From assembly GCA_018240585.1 (NCBI GenBank), contig JAFEFM010000112.1, forward strand, positions 1 through 44,520: a DNA stretch of 44,520 nucleotides. The letters run 5' to 3'. The first letter of the stretch is position 1. Each line of letters begins with the position of its first letter. This document shows, piece after piece, positions 25,672 to 34,540 of this stretch. The notes beneath the pieces were generated by a model, which was not told the DNA's origin, did not search any database, and worked only from the letters and a program-made list of their open reading frames with translations. This stretch comes from Pseudomonadota bacterium (GTDB lineage: Bacteria > Pseudomonadota > Gammaproteobacteria > Burkholderiales > Rhodocyclaceae). The translations under genes were made by a program, and so were the position numbers.

Positions 25672-28600
25672 TTGTCTGTGGTGAAAGAAAAGTACGTGGA
25701 GCTCGCGCCGCGGGGCGAGTTGCTCGCCGACGTGGTTGTGCTCGCCCAGGCTTGGAAGAAAACACACAGCTACATCCGCCGTCACAATTGGTATGCCGAC
25801 GTGCTGGAGATGGATGCTTCGACCATCGACTTGGAAGAGCGCCTGGTGCTGTGGACGACGGAGGTCAGTCAAGGTGACTTCCGGCCGGCGGACTTGCTGT
25901 TGGTCCCGGCACCAAAGAATGCCCGCTGGGCGTTCCGGTCGGCACCAACTATCACGTCGGTCGAAGATCTGCTGAAACTCGACCTCGATAGCCTTGGTTC
26001 AGACCCGACGTTCGACGACTGGAGCCCGTGTGCTGAGGGGCGGAGCGAGCCACTCAAGGCGGGGGAGGTAGTTACCCCTCCAGTCCAGAAATTGCGCCCG
26101 TTGGCTCACCTGTCCATTCGTGACCAGACCTTGGCTACGGCAGTGATGATGTGCTTGGCGGAAGCCGTCGAAAGCGCGCAAGGTGATACCTCCGGCGCCG
26201 ATGTATTGGCAATGCGTGCCCAGGGCGTAGTGAGTTACGGCAACCGACTGCACTGTACCTGGGATACGCGGCCCGATACACGACCCCAGGCAAGGTTTTC
26301 CTGGGGAAACAGCCGGACGTATCGACAGTATTTTCAGGATTATCGGACTTTTCTCGCACGGCCTCGCCGCGTCTGCGCGGAGCTTACCCCCCAGCTGGGC
26401 ACGCGGCGAGAGCTGTTCGTGGTCTCGCTCGACATCAAGTCGTTTTTCGACCGCGTCGACCGTCGCGCATTGCTCAACGAGTTGCGCTCGCTGGAGGCCG
26501 AGCATCGACGCATGCACCGATTGCCCGAGCACTCGGCTGCAGACGAGCTCTTCTGGGCGCGCGCAGCTCGCATCTTCGACTGGCATTGGCGCGATGAAGA
26601 CCAGAAACTGGCCGGAATGATTGTTGATGATGGTGCGACGCAGCTCGAACTCGGGTTGCCGCAAGGGTTGCTGGCATCGGGATTCCTCGCAAATGCATAC
26701 CTAGTGCGATTCGACCGCGACATGCGGAAGGCGGCGGCTGATGGCGCTATCCTCGGCGATGACGTGAGATTACTGGACTATTGTCGGTACGTGGATGACA
26801 TGCGCCTGGTGGTCGAAGCCAAGGGCGGGCCCGGTGGGCTCGGACAGGCTGCGGTGCTGGAGCACGTCAAACGTTATGTCAGTGCGGCTCTGAACGCACA
26901 CTGCCAACGCATCGACGCACAGCGGACGCTGGAACTGTCGACCGAAAAATGCTTGGCAACCTCGTATCGGGCGATTTCAGCGCAGAGCCATGTGTCGGCA
27001 CTGATGGAAATGCTGAACGCGGAGTTGAGCGGGACCTTTGATCTGGACTCTCTGGCACAGGCTGCGGGGGGCCTCGACGGGCTGCTGTGGATGTCCGAGC
27101 AGATTGAGTCCGCCGCCGAACCCAAGCACTCGCGGTTGGCGCTTGCCACTGTGGCGGTGCCCAACACCGATGTGCGCGACGATACGGTGAAACGGTTTGT
27201 CGCCACGCGCATTGCGCAGCTGATGCGGCACCGCCTAGCAATGACCGACGCAGAAAGCTCGGCAGGCTCGGACGAAGCGTTGAGCGACCGGGTCACGCAA
27301 GGCATGGTGCTTGCGCACGAATTTGAGTCGACGGCACGCAAGCTCATCAAGTGCTGGGCTGAGAACCCTGCACTGGCCTTGCTGCTGCGGTGCGGACTGG
27401 ACCTATTTCCTCATCCGCGCTTGCTGGACCCGGTGGCCGAAGCCTTGAGCGTCAAGCTTTTCGATGCACCGGTGCTGTTGGATCCTGCCAAGCAAAGGGA
27501 AGTCCGAGTCGCTGAATACGTTTTGGCCGACCTCTTCCGCGCCGGAGCAGTCGAGACCGGCTTTCGGGACCCCGAAGAGTACCCGGAGGGCGTAGACATT
27601 CAGGGGTACCGCGAGGACATGGCGGCGCTTGCTCGTCGAGTACTGGCCGAGCTGGATGCCTCACCCTGGTACTTGCGCCAACAAGCCCGCCTGTACCTGG
27701 CTTCCATCGGCGATGTTTCGCTTTCTGCGATACCTGAACCTGGTGCGGAAGTGCAGTCCTACGTCGCATTGCAACGTGCCGCGATGTACGAACCGGTGCA
27801 CGGTGCTGATTTGAGGGATGTTATCCCCTTGGCACTCGTTGCGCAGCAGCTGCAGCCGAACGCCAAGCGGTTCGGCGCTTGGTTATCGGAGGGGCTGCGC
27901 CGTACGGCCGACGAGGGCATTCGCGAGCACGTCGTGCGCACGGTTTCCCTTAATCGCCCCGATTTGGTGGTGGCGGCGTTAAGCGGGCGAAAGGCGCCGA
28001 GTTGGCGCAAATTTGTTCCGTCGGCACTAGCGCAGTCGAGCAGGGCGGCCAGCGGATCGCGGCGCAAGGCGGGCACGCGGAAAAGCGTTCGGCCATTGCT
28101 GAGTCTCATGAGCGAGCAGGACAACCCATTTGACCAGGAGAACGGCCTGCTCATGCTCGCAGCAGCGGTGCTGCGACATCCCGGTGTCGAAGCGTTGCTG
28201 TCATCCGGCCTTAGTGCATGTGACATCGTACTGCGCTGCGAAGATTGGTCGCGCATCCCGGCGCTGCCGGAGTCGAACACGTTCCTGACTGTTGAGTCGA
28301 TGGCGGCAAGCGAGCCTGTCAGTCCGTTGTACGGGAACCCGCCTTGGGTGGAGCCGGAGCGGGCGTGGCTGTATGGGCTGGGCCGCATTCTTCGTTCAGC
28401 CTTAACTGGGGAGTTCGATTTTACGAGCCGCCGCTTCCTGGTTACCGAAGAGGTAGGCAGGTACAGGGGATTGCATAGCACCTGGTTCAAGCGTCGCTTC
28501 GGACTCTTCAACTCCGGGCGCGGGTTGCTGGATGAGCCGGGACCGCTGTCTCCGTGGCTCTCGGGATTCCTCTCAACCCTATTGCAGTGGCCGGGGGTCG

Positions 28601-29649
28601 AGTTCCGGGCGACCGACGCAGCGGCGGCAGGCGATGTGCGGACCGCCGGCGAACTCCTCGCACTCGTTCAGGAACGCATCGCGGTGCAGCGTGGGCTGTT
28701 CGGAAACCGAAGCAAGACGCCTATTTATGTGGTGCCGGTTGACGACCATGCGCCGTTGAAGGACCGCCCCCTGCGGGTGGCAATCGTTCAGCCAATGCGC
28801 CCTCGACGGGATGAGTTCGACGTGAAGGACCCGACACACTGGACTGCAGGGGTGTTGGCGGAACATAGGCGTCACTTGGCGGAGGTCTGCAGACTTGCCC
28901 ATCAGAAGCTCAAGACTTGGGCGTCAGCTGACACGGTGGCTACTGCCGAAAAGGATGGCGGTGAGCCCGTGGTCGACGTCATCTTGTTCCCTGAATTGGC
29001 GGTCCACCCAGAGCATCTATTCCTGCTGAGAAGGCTATCCGACAAGCTGCGGGCAAATATTTTCGCTGGGTTGACCTTCCTCCATTCGCATAAGGCAGGA
29101 GGCACTGTAAATCAGGGCTTGTGGCTGATTCGAACGGAGTCTCCCGGCCATGGACGGGCGTTCCAGTACGTGTGGCAGGGCAAGCACCACCCAATGAAGG
29201 ACGAGGTGCGCATGGGTGTAAAAGGCCATCGTCCGCATATTACGCTGGTCGAGCTTCCGATCGGCGCTAAGACTCGCACACGGATCGCGGCAGCGATCTG
29301 CTATGACGCCACAGACCTTGACCTCGTCGCTGACCTCCGCGATAGGTCGGACATGTTCCTGGTCGCTGCGTTGAACCAGGACGTGCAGACCTTCGACAAC
29401 ATGGTTGCAGCACTGCACTTCCACATGTACCAACCCATTGCGCTTGCCAACTCCGGCGAATTCGGCGGCTCGACGGCACAGGTTCCGCTTCCGAAGCATG
29501 AGCGCCTCATTGCGCATGTACACGGAAATCACCAAGTGGCTGTCAGTGTCTTCGAGGTTGATCCCTCGCTGTTCAAGTCGACGGCTCCTGCCAAGCCTTC
29601 AAAGACCTTAAAGGCACCGCCTGCGGGTTACCGAGGTCGCCCTATCTGA
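25672..29649 (+). CDS. Reverse transcriptase-nitrilase fusion, DRT type 1-like antiphage protein
   Basis: A 1325-residue protein that fuses an RT of the UG/Abi group to a C-terminal nitrilase. RT motif A is SLDIKSFFD (Asp254), motif B is LGLPQGLLASGFLAN and motif C is YVDD at 373-376. The nitrilase part at about 1030-1300 shows the catalytic triad region: Glu1108 (FPELAVHPE), Lys1171 or Lys1176 (QGKHHPMKDE) and Cys1210 (AAICYDATD). Large RT-nitrilase proteins are known as defence-associated reverse transcriptases (DRT1, UG1; the UG5 group is related). The start is taken as TTG at 25672, 8 bp after GGAG; GTG at 25678 or 25681 is possible. A helical middle region of about 600 residues joins the two enzymes. 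Confidence 0.9.
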   Translation: MSVVKEKYVELAPRGELLADVVVLAQAWKKTHSYIRRHNWYADVLEMDASTIDLEERLVLWTTEVSQGDFRPADLLLVPAPKNARWAFRSAPTITSVEDLLKLDLDSLGSDPTFDDWSPCAEGRSEPLKAGEVVTPPVQKLRPLAHLSIRDQTLATAVMMCLAEAVESAQGDTSGADVLAMRAQGVVSYGNRLHCTWDTRPDTRPQARFSWGNSRTYRQYFQDYRTFLARPRRVCAELTPQLGTRRELFVVSLDIKSFFDRVDRRALLNELRSLEAEHRRMHRLPEHSAADELFWARAARIFDWHWRDEDQKLAGMIVDDGATQLELGLPQGLLASGFLANAYLVRFDRDMRKAAADGAILGDDVRLLDYCRYVDDMRLVVEAKGGPGGLGQAAVLEHVKRYVSAALNAHCQRIDAQRTLELSTEKCLATSYRAISAQSHVSALMEMLNAELSGTFDLDSLAQAAGGLDGLLWMSEQIESAAEPKHSRLALATVAVPNTDVRDDTVKRFVATRIAQLMRHRLAMTDAESSAGSDEALSDRVTQGMVLAHEFESTARKLIKCWAENPALALLLRCGLDLFPHPRLLDPVAEALSVKLFDAPVLLDPAKQREVRVAEYVLADLFRAGAVETGFRDPEEYPEGVDIQGYREDMAALARRVLAELDASPWYLRQQARLYLASIGDVSLSAIPEPGAEVQSYVALQRAAMYEPVHGADLRDVIPLALVAQQLQPNAKRFGAWLSEGLRRTADEGIREHVVRTVSLNRPDLVVAALSGRKAPSWRKFVPSALAQSSRAASGSRRKAGTRKSVRPLLSLMSEQDNPFDQENGLLMLAAAVLRHPGVEALLSSGLSACDIVLRCEDWSRIPALPESNTFLTVESMAASEPVSPLYGNPPWVEPERAWLYGLGRILRSALTGEFDFTSRRFLVTEEVGRYRGLHSTWFKRRFGLFNSGRGLLDEPGPLSPWLSGFLSTLLQWPGVEFRATDAAAAGDVRTAGELLALVQERIAVQRGLFGNRSKTPIYVVPVDDHAPLKDRPLRVAIVQPMRPRRDEFDVKDPTHWTAGVLAEHRRHLAEVCRLAHQKLKTWASADTVATAEKDGGEPVVDVILFPELAVHPEHLFLLRRLSDKLRANIFAGLTFLHSHKAGGTVNQGLWLIRTESPGHGRAFQYVWQGKHHPMKDEVRMGVKGHRPHITLVELPIGAKTRTRIAAAICYDATDLDLVADLRDRSDMFLVAALNQDVQTFDNMVAALHFHMYQPIALANSGEFGGSTAQVPLPKHERLIAHVHGNHQVAVSVFEVDPSLFKSTAPAKPSKTLKAPPAGYRGRPI

Positions 29650-29887
29650 ATTGACGCCCTCCATATTCCTGATGAACTGCGAAATGGTATGCTTTGTGAG
29701 TGGCAGGAGGCCGGGCTAGGAGGTCGAAGGAGTGGTCTAGGAGGCCTTTCAGCGGGCTGAACGCTGGCCAGTGGGGCCTCAGGCTGGCTTCCAAGATAGG
29801 TATGGTGCCTCACCATAGAGCTCAAATTGACCGCAGAGTGGCAATTCTCAGCGAGCATATGCTGGGAAGGCAACAGAAGGATTCAAG
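29650..29887. promoter_or_regulatory. Gap before the AIPR operon with possible extended -10 and AGGAGG repeats
   Basis: No gene is supported in these 238 bases. TGGTATGCT at 29685-29693 fits an extended -10 box, but the -35 is poor. CTAGGAGG occurs at 29716-29723 and 29737-29744, exactly 21 bp (two helical turns) apart, with a third AGGAGG at 29705-29710. They may be operator half-sites for the following operon. No terminator for the RT gene is obvious. Confidence 0.3.
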
Positions 29888-31972
29888 ATGGAGCTGGGTG
29901 ATTTTCGTGAAGAGCTTCTTGATGCGATTCAGGTTCGTCTGCCGGTCGACGCTACCAAGGAAGACCGAGACTTCGCTTTCTTGTGCGAGGTTAGCGAGCG
30001 GCTTACCCAGGCAGAGGAATTTCACGATCTGGTTCCAAGTCACTTTCGGGGTACAGGATCCAAGGGGCGTAAGCTCCGAGTCGACGGCTACGAGCTTGAC
30101 GATTCCGACGACTCCATCCGGTTGGTGATCGTAGAGTTTTCGGGGGCGGGCCAAGCAGAGGTTCTGTCGCGCACGCGTGCCGAGGCTCTTTTCGGCCAGC
30201 TCCAAGTATTTGTCGAAGACGCTCTTTCCGGAAAGATCTGGTCAAGTGTGCCTGACGGAATGGAGGACGGCCTCGAGCTCGCCGGAATGATCTCCGACAA
30301 GCACGCCGTCCTGGGGCGCTACCGGTTCTATCTGCTTACCGATGCTAACCTGAGCGAACGCGTCAAGGATTTGCCGCAGGGCGAAATTGACGGGCGTGCC
30401 ATCGAATATCACGTCTGGGATGTTGGCCGGCTGAACACGGTTTCCTCGTCCCCCTTTGGTGCCGAAGAGCTTGAAATAGACTTCACCCAGTTTGTTTCAG
30501 GGGGGCTTCCATGCCTGGCAGCAAGTCAGGCCGATGATTATCAGGGGTACCTTGCGGTGATTCCGGGCGAGGCGCTGGCACAGCTGTACGACAGCTATGG
30601 AAGCAAATTGCTGGAGGGTAACGTACGCTCCTACCTCAGTGCATCGGGGAAGATCAACAAGGGGATTCAAGGGACAATCCGCAAGGAACCGGAGCGGTTC
30701 TTTGTGTACAACAATGGCATTTCGGCGACTGCTACGTCGGCCTGCGTTGTGGAGACGCCTTTAGGGCATCGCCTAGTATCGGCGAGGTACTTCCAGATTG
30801 TTAACGGTGGGCAGACCACGGCGTCCCTGCATGTGGCGAAACGCAAGGACAATGCGGATCTCGAAGCCATCCATGTTCCGATGAAGCTTTCGGTCGTGAC
30901 TGCCCGGGATGCGGAAAAGCTGGATGACATGATCCAGAGCATCGCCATGTACTCGAACAAGCAGAACAAGGTCAGCGATGCCGACTTCTTCTCCAACCAT
31001 CCTTATCATCGGGCAATGGAGCGCCTTTCGCGAAGGATTCCAGCTCCTGCCGTAGAAGACGCTCAGTACCATACATACTGGTTCTATGAGAGAGCACGAG
31101 GTCAGTACCAGAACGAGCAGTCCGGTCTCACTCAGGCGCAGAAACGGGACTTCCTGCGTACCAATCCGCGGCCACAGCTGATCGTCAAGACGGATCTCGC
31201 CAAGTTCGAGAACTCCTGGCGGCAGCTGCCGCATGTCGTGAGCTTCGGGGCCCAGAAGAACTTCGCCAACTTTGCTGAGTATATTTGCGGCCAGTGGGGA
31301 GAGGATGGCCTGCTGTTCAACAACGACACCTATTTCAAGGAAGTCATCGCTAGAGCCATTCTGTTCCGGGCGGTAGAAAAGCTGGTCAGTGCGGCAGACT
31401 GGTACGAGGGAGGATATCGCGCCAACATCGTCACCTATTCGATCGCCAAACTTGCCAGCATGATCGCTCTTCAGAAGCCGGGGCATATCCTGAACTTCAG
31501 GGAAACCTGGACTCACCAAGCTATTTCCGAGCCCCTTGGAAATCAGTTGGAATCGATCGCGAAGGAGGTCGTGCAGGCGATCACGACGCCTCCGGTTAGC
31601 CAAATGAACGTCACCGAGTGGTGCAAGAAGAAGGAATGCTGGGAAAAGGTGCTGGCCTTGCCGATCAGGCTGACTGACGGTTTGACAGCCGAGCTCGTGT
31701 CCCCGGGCGAGGTACGCGACATCAATCGCGAGAAGCGCCAGCAGGGCGCTATGGACGGCGGAATTCACGCCGTTACGGACGTTATTCAGCGCGGGCCGGG
31801 GTATTGGGCAGCCATTCTCGATTGGGCCCGCAGGCACTCGCCAGTCTATGGCAAGGAAGCTGATCTTCTCAGAAATGCCTCAAAAAGTGGCTGGATCCCG
31901 ACACCCATGCAGGCAGCCTGCCTCATCAAGGTAAGTACCCGCCTCGAGGAAGAAGGATTCAAACGGGGCTGA
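29888..31972 (+). CDS. AIPR (abortive infection phage resistance) family protein
   Basis: The 694-residue protein has the AIPR domain at about 240-560, marked by FFVYNNGISATATS, FQIVNGGQTTASLH and YSNKQNKVSDADFFSN. The N-terminal part (KLRVDGYELDDSDDSIRLVIVEFSG) resembles the degenerate PD-(D/E)xK-like start of these proteins. AIPR proteins occur in phage-resistance islands, often with DNA methyltransferases, Vsr and Z1 ATPases; their activity is not established. AAGGA lies 7 bp before the ATG. It is the first gene of the eight-gene operon, and its stop is 31 bp before the next start. Confidence 0.88.
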   Translation: MELGDFREELLDAIQVRLPVDATKEDRDFAFLCEVSERLTQAEEFHDLVPSHFRGTGSKGRKLRVDGYELDDSDDSIRLVIVEFSGAGQAEVLSRTRAEALFGQLQVFVEDALSGKIWSSVPDGMEDGLELAGMISDKHAVLGRYRFYLLTDANLSERVKDLPQGEIDGRAIEYHVWDVGRLNTVSSSPFGAEELEIDFTQFVSGGLPCLAASQADDYQGYLAVIPGEALAQLYDSYGSKLLEGNVRSYLSASGKINKGIQGTIRKEPERFFVYNNGISATATSACVVETPLGHRLVSARYFQIVNGGQTTASLHVAKRKDNADLEAIHVPMKLSVVTARDAEKLDDMIQSIAMYSNKQNKVSDADFFSNHPYHRAMERLSRRIPAPAVEDAQYHTYWFYERARGQYQNEQSGLTQAQKRDFLRTNPRPQLIVKTDLAKFENSWRQLPHVVSFGAQKNFANFAEYICGQWGEDGLLFNNDTYFKEVIARAILFRAVEKLVSAADWYEGGYRANIVTYSIAKLASMIALQKPGHILNFRETWTHQAISEPLGNQLESIAKEVVQAITTPPVSQMNVTEWCKKKECWEKVLALPIRLTDGLTAELVSPGEVRDINREKRQQGAMDGGIHAVTDVIQRGPGYWAAILDWARRHSPVYGKEADLLRNASKSGWIPTPMQAACLIKVSTRLEEEGFKRG

Positions 31973-32003
31973 CGAGGCTGACCGGATAGACTTTGGGGGA
32001 GCC

Positions 32004-32975
32004 GTGGAATTTCCGGAGAGAATGCAGCTCCGCCGTCCGATCTTTCTTCAGGAGGGGGATGAAAATTTGCCTCTTCAGGACTGGTGCAAGGCGCTGGTCT
32101 GGTTCGGATGGTGGTGCCGACAGTATCAAATGGATGGGAGGCGGATTCTGGCGGTGGTCATCCTGCCTGCCCGCAGATACGCATCGGTCTTTGTCGGCCT
32201 TGGCTGTCTGCTGGCCGGGGCAACGCAGTTCCGTGGAGGGTTTTCCTGGGACGATCTTCAGAGCCTGCCGCCGGGTACCGAGATATTCTGGAAGACGGCA
32301 AGCCATGGCGTCCGATATCAGGGAACCATACTGGAGGGCAATGATGGTATCCCCGGTCTTGTCCGGGTCCGGATCACCAGCACGAGACGATCAAGCGAGG
32401 TCGGCTCTGTCTGGTACTTTTCACCGGCGAAGTTTGCGGAATGTCTTTTCAGCGAAGAATGTCTTCCCGCCGAGAAGGGAACTGCAGCCATAGACAATGC
32501 CCTGCGTTTTCATCGGGACCTTGGACTGGAAACGGACCCCAAGTGGATCTGGACTGCCGGTGCAGAGGGTCTGATTGTCACCAATCAGGCCGGCTTCAGG
32601 GAGGCAGTCAAGGGGCTGAATATTGCAGTAGGGACGCAGGCGCCGCTTCCACTAGGTGATGTTCTGTGCGCAGCCGGCATCCATGATAAATGCATTGCCA
32701 AGCTTAGGCTGGCTTCGTCCGGACGCGTTTCGGAGCATATCCATGCGCCGGTAACGGTATTGGATGGGGCGGCTGCTTGGGATCAGATGTCGCACGTTCA
32801 TACCGGCAACGTAGTCGTTCTGCTCGAGAGAACCGAATACACGGCAGACGTCCACAATGTTCTTCTGGAAGCTGCCGCTTATGCAGATGAACCGCCTGCC
32901 GACATCCGGCTGGACATACCGGGGCGTTTTCCTCCAGGCGTCGAGGCATCGACCTTCTTTCTGAGCGAGCGTTGA
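32004..32975 (+). CDS. Unknown protein A of the DISARM-like operon
   Basis: A protein of about 323 residues with no family I recognise. It starts at GTG 32004 after a GGGGGAG, or at ATG 32022 six codons on (GGAGAGA in front). Visible features are LPARRYASVFVGLGCLLAG, GVRYQGTILEGNDGIPGLVRVRI (a small beta domain) and VVVLLERTEYTADVHNVLLE near the end. There is no signal peptide or obvious nuclease or ATPase motif. Its stop overlaps the next start as TGATG. Conserved coupling suggests a structural or adaptor subunit of the system; that is inference. Confidence 0.75.
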   Translation: MEFPERMQLRRPIFLQEGDENLPLQDWCKALVWFGWWCRQYQMDGRRILAVVILPARRYASVFVGLGCLLAGATQFRGGFSWDDLQSLPPGTEIFWKTASHGVRYQGTILEGNDGIPGLVRVRITSTRRSSEVGSVWYFSPAKFAECLFSEECLPAEKGTAAIDNALRFHRDLGLETDPKWIWTAGAEGLIVTNQAGFREAVKGLNIAVGTQAPLPLGDVLCAAGIHDKCIAKLRLASSGRVSEHIHAPVTVLDGAAAWDQMSHVHTGNVVVLLERTEYTADVHNVLLEAAAYADEPPADIRLDIPGRFPPGVEASTFFLSER

Positions 32976-34540
32976 TGATTTCGGAAAGGTCGATTTTCGG
33001 GCAAACCACCCGGCAGTTCAGAAATGCTGCTGCATTGCGGGTGCGGGAAATCCCGATTGGCAGTCCTTGCGTTGCTGACGTTGTCCGAGTTTCACGTCGA
33101 ATATTGGCATGTCTCGATCGTTCAGACCCCTTTCAAGCGGCTCTCGCCAGGCGGGTCTGGAGTCTTCGAGCAAAGGTGCTTTTCACACTGCATCCTTTTC
33201 ACCATGCCGAGCTAGGGCTTCTGGCGAGCCTGGAGCAAATTGTCGGTGACGCGTCCCTGATTCCCTCGCTGGCTGACGCGGTTCGCGATCTTGTTCGATC
33301 CACCCACGCGCTACTGGAGTACCCGACCAACCCGAAGCTTGTTCGGATAAAAGCATTGCTGATTCCCGAAGCCGGTTGTCCTCCGGAATCGCGGGCAGGA
33401 ATCGTTGTCGCGATGGCGCTGGGACGGACATTCGGGTGGCCCGTGAAGCCGGACGGGATGCCGGATCTGCCCGGAGATCCCGTTATCATCGATTCGCGCA
33501 AGGCGCTCGCTTCGTCGGTGTTTGATCGGATCATCGTGCCGGGTGCCTGCCCCTACCTGTCACCCCAGATGTTTATCGACCTCTTCTATCAGGGGCGAGC
33601 TGGTGAAATCAATGTTCTCCTTTACCCAGGAGAATATTTCGTTCTGCGGGAAAGACCGACTCTGCCGGATAGTTCAGTATTTCGCGGCAGGCTGACCACA
33701 ACACGCGTGCTTTGCAGCCGAGAGAGCGTTGGCGAAGCAGCGGACGGAGAAGGGGATGCCCACGGGCAGCGCGAGGAGAGCGCTTGGGACATTGCGCATG
33801 ACGGTCAAAGGGCGCCACTCCCTGATCATCGTGCTGCCCGCTTCGTCCTCTTCCGCGATGCTCGTGGACTTTTCGTTCCGGAGGGAGCCCATCTCCTGGT
33901 CTGGAGGGCAGACAGCTCTGCGGAAGAAAGCGACTTGGAAAGCCTCCCCGTGGACAGGTTGTCCGAAGGGGACTGGCTTGTCCTGCGACCAAGTGGGACG
34001 CGCTATCTGCTCGATGTCGAGTCGGCCGAGGAGGGCTTCGGTCAGAAAATGGAGGAAGCCTGCGACTGGCGTCCCGCCTTGGAAAGGTTGTTGCTGACCC
34101 GGAGTCCGGAAGAGATCGCCGAAGAGATGCGCGCCGTCGGCGCAAGCGGGCGTTCTCTTTCCCAGAGCCTTCGGCAATGGGCTGATGGGGCGGTGTATGG
34201 CCCCGGTCACAGGGCCGAGCTTGCGGCGCTTCTCCACGTGCTGTCGAATCACAAGAAAATCGCCACCCCGGCCAGCATGGATGAATACGTGACCGCTCAC
34301 TGGAACGGGCTTCAGGAATTGCGAGGCATCCGCCAGCGTGCTGCACAGGTTGTACGGCGGGAAATCTGCAGTCAGCTCTCGAATGCCCTTGGCCGTTTGA
34401 AGGCACTGCCCGAAGACGGGGCTGTGGCTCTGGAAAACGGTGTCAGGGTTCAGCTGTGCCAAGTGGCAGCCGTGGACGACCAGAGGGCATGGGTTCCCCC
34501 GGCGCGTCTGATGGACCTGCAGCCAATGAAAGGAATCTGA
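32975..34540 (+). CDS. Unknown protein B, possibly DrmE-like
   Basis: A 521-residue protein starting MISERSIFGQTTRQFRN at an ATG that overlaps the previous stop. The middle part has a Rossmann-like alternation ending IIVPGACPYLSPQMFIDLFYQGRAGEINVLLYPGEYF. A linker follows, then GDWLVLRPSGTRYLLDVES. The C-terminal domain reads like an HTH-type segment: SPEEIAEEMRAVGASGRSLS, then RQWADGAVYGPGHRAELAAL. This layout reminds me of DrmE, a DISARM protein of unknown function, but that is a memory of pattern and not an alignment. The position directly upstream of helicase and DrmA-like genes supports it. Confidence 0.7.
   Translation: MISERSIFGQTTRQFRNAAALRVREIPIGSPCVADVVRVSRRILACLDRSDPFQAALARRVWSLRAKVLFTLHPFHHAELGLLASLEQIVGDASLIPSLADAVRDLVRSTHALLEYPTNPKLVRIKALLIPEAGCPPESRAGIVVAMALGRTFGWPVKPDGMPDLPGDPVIIDSRKALASSVFDRIIVPGACPYLSPQMFIDLFYQGRAGEINVLLYPGEYFVLRERPTLPDSSVFRGRLTTTRVLCSRESVGEAADGEGDAHGQREESAWDIAHDGQRAPLPDHRAARFVLFRDARGLFVPEGAHLLVWRADSSAEESDLESLPVDRLSEGDWLVLRPSGTRYLLDVESAEEGFGQKMEEACDWRPALERLLLTRSPEEIAEEMRAVGASGRSLSQSLRQWADGAVYGPGHRAELAALLHVLSNHKKIATPASMDEYVTAHWNGLQELRGIRQRAAQVVRREICSQLSNALGRLKALPEDGAVALENGVRVQLCQVAAVDDQRAWVPPARLMDLQPMKGI

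Noticed and set aside
25672-29649. Retron or group II intron
   Set aside because: The RT is fused to a nitrilase and no msr/msd-like inverted repeats or intron domains V/VI are seen nearby.
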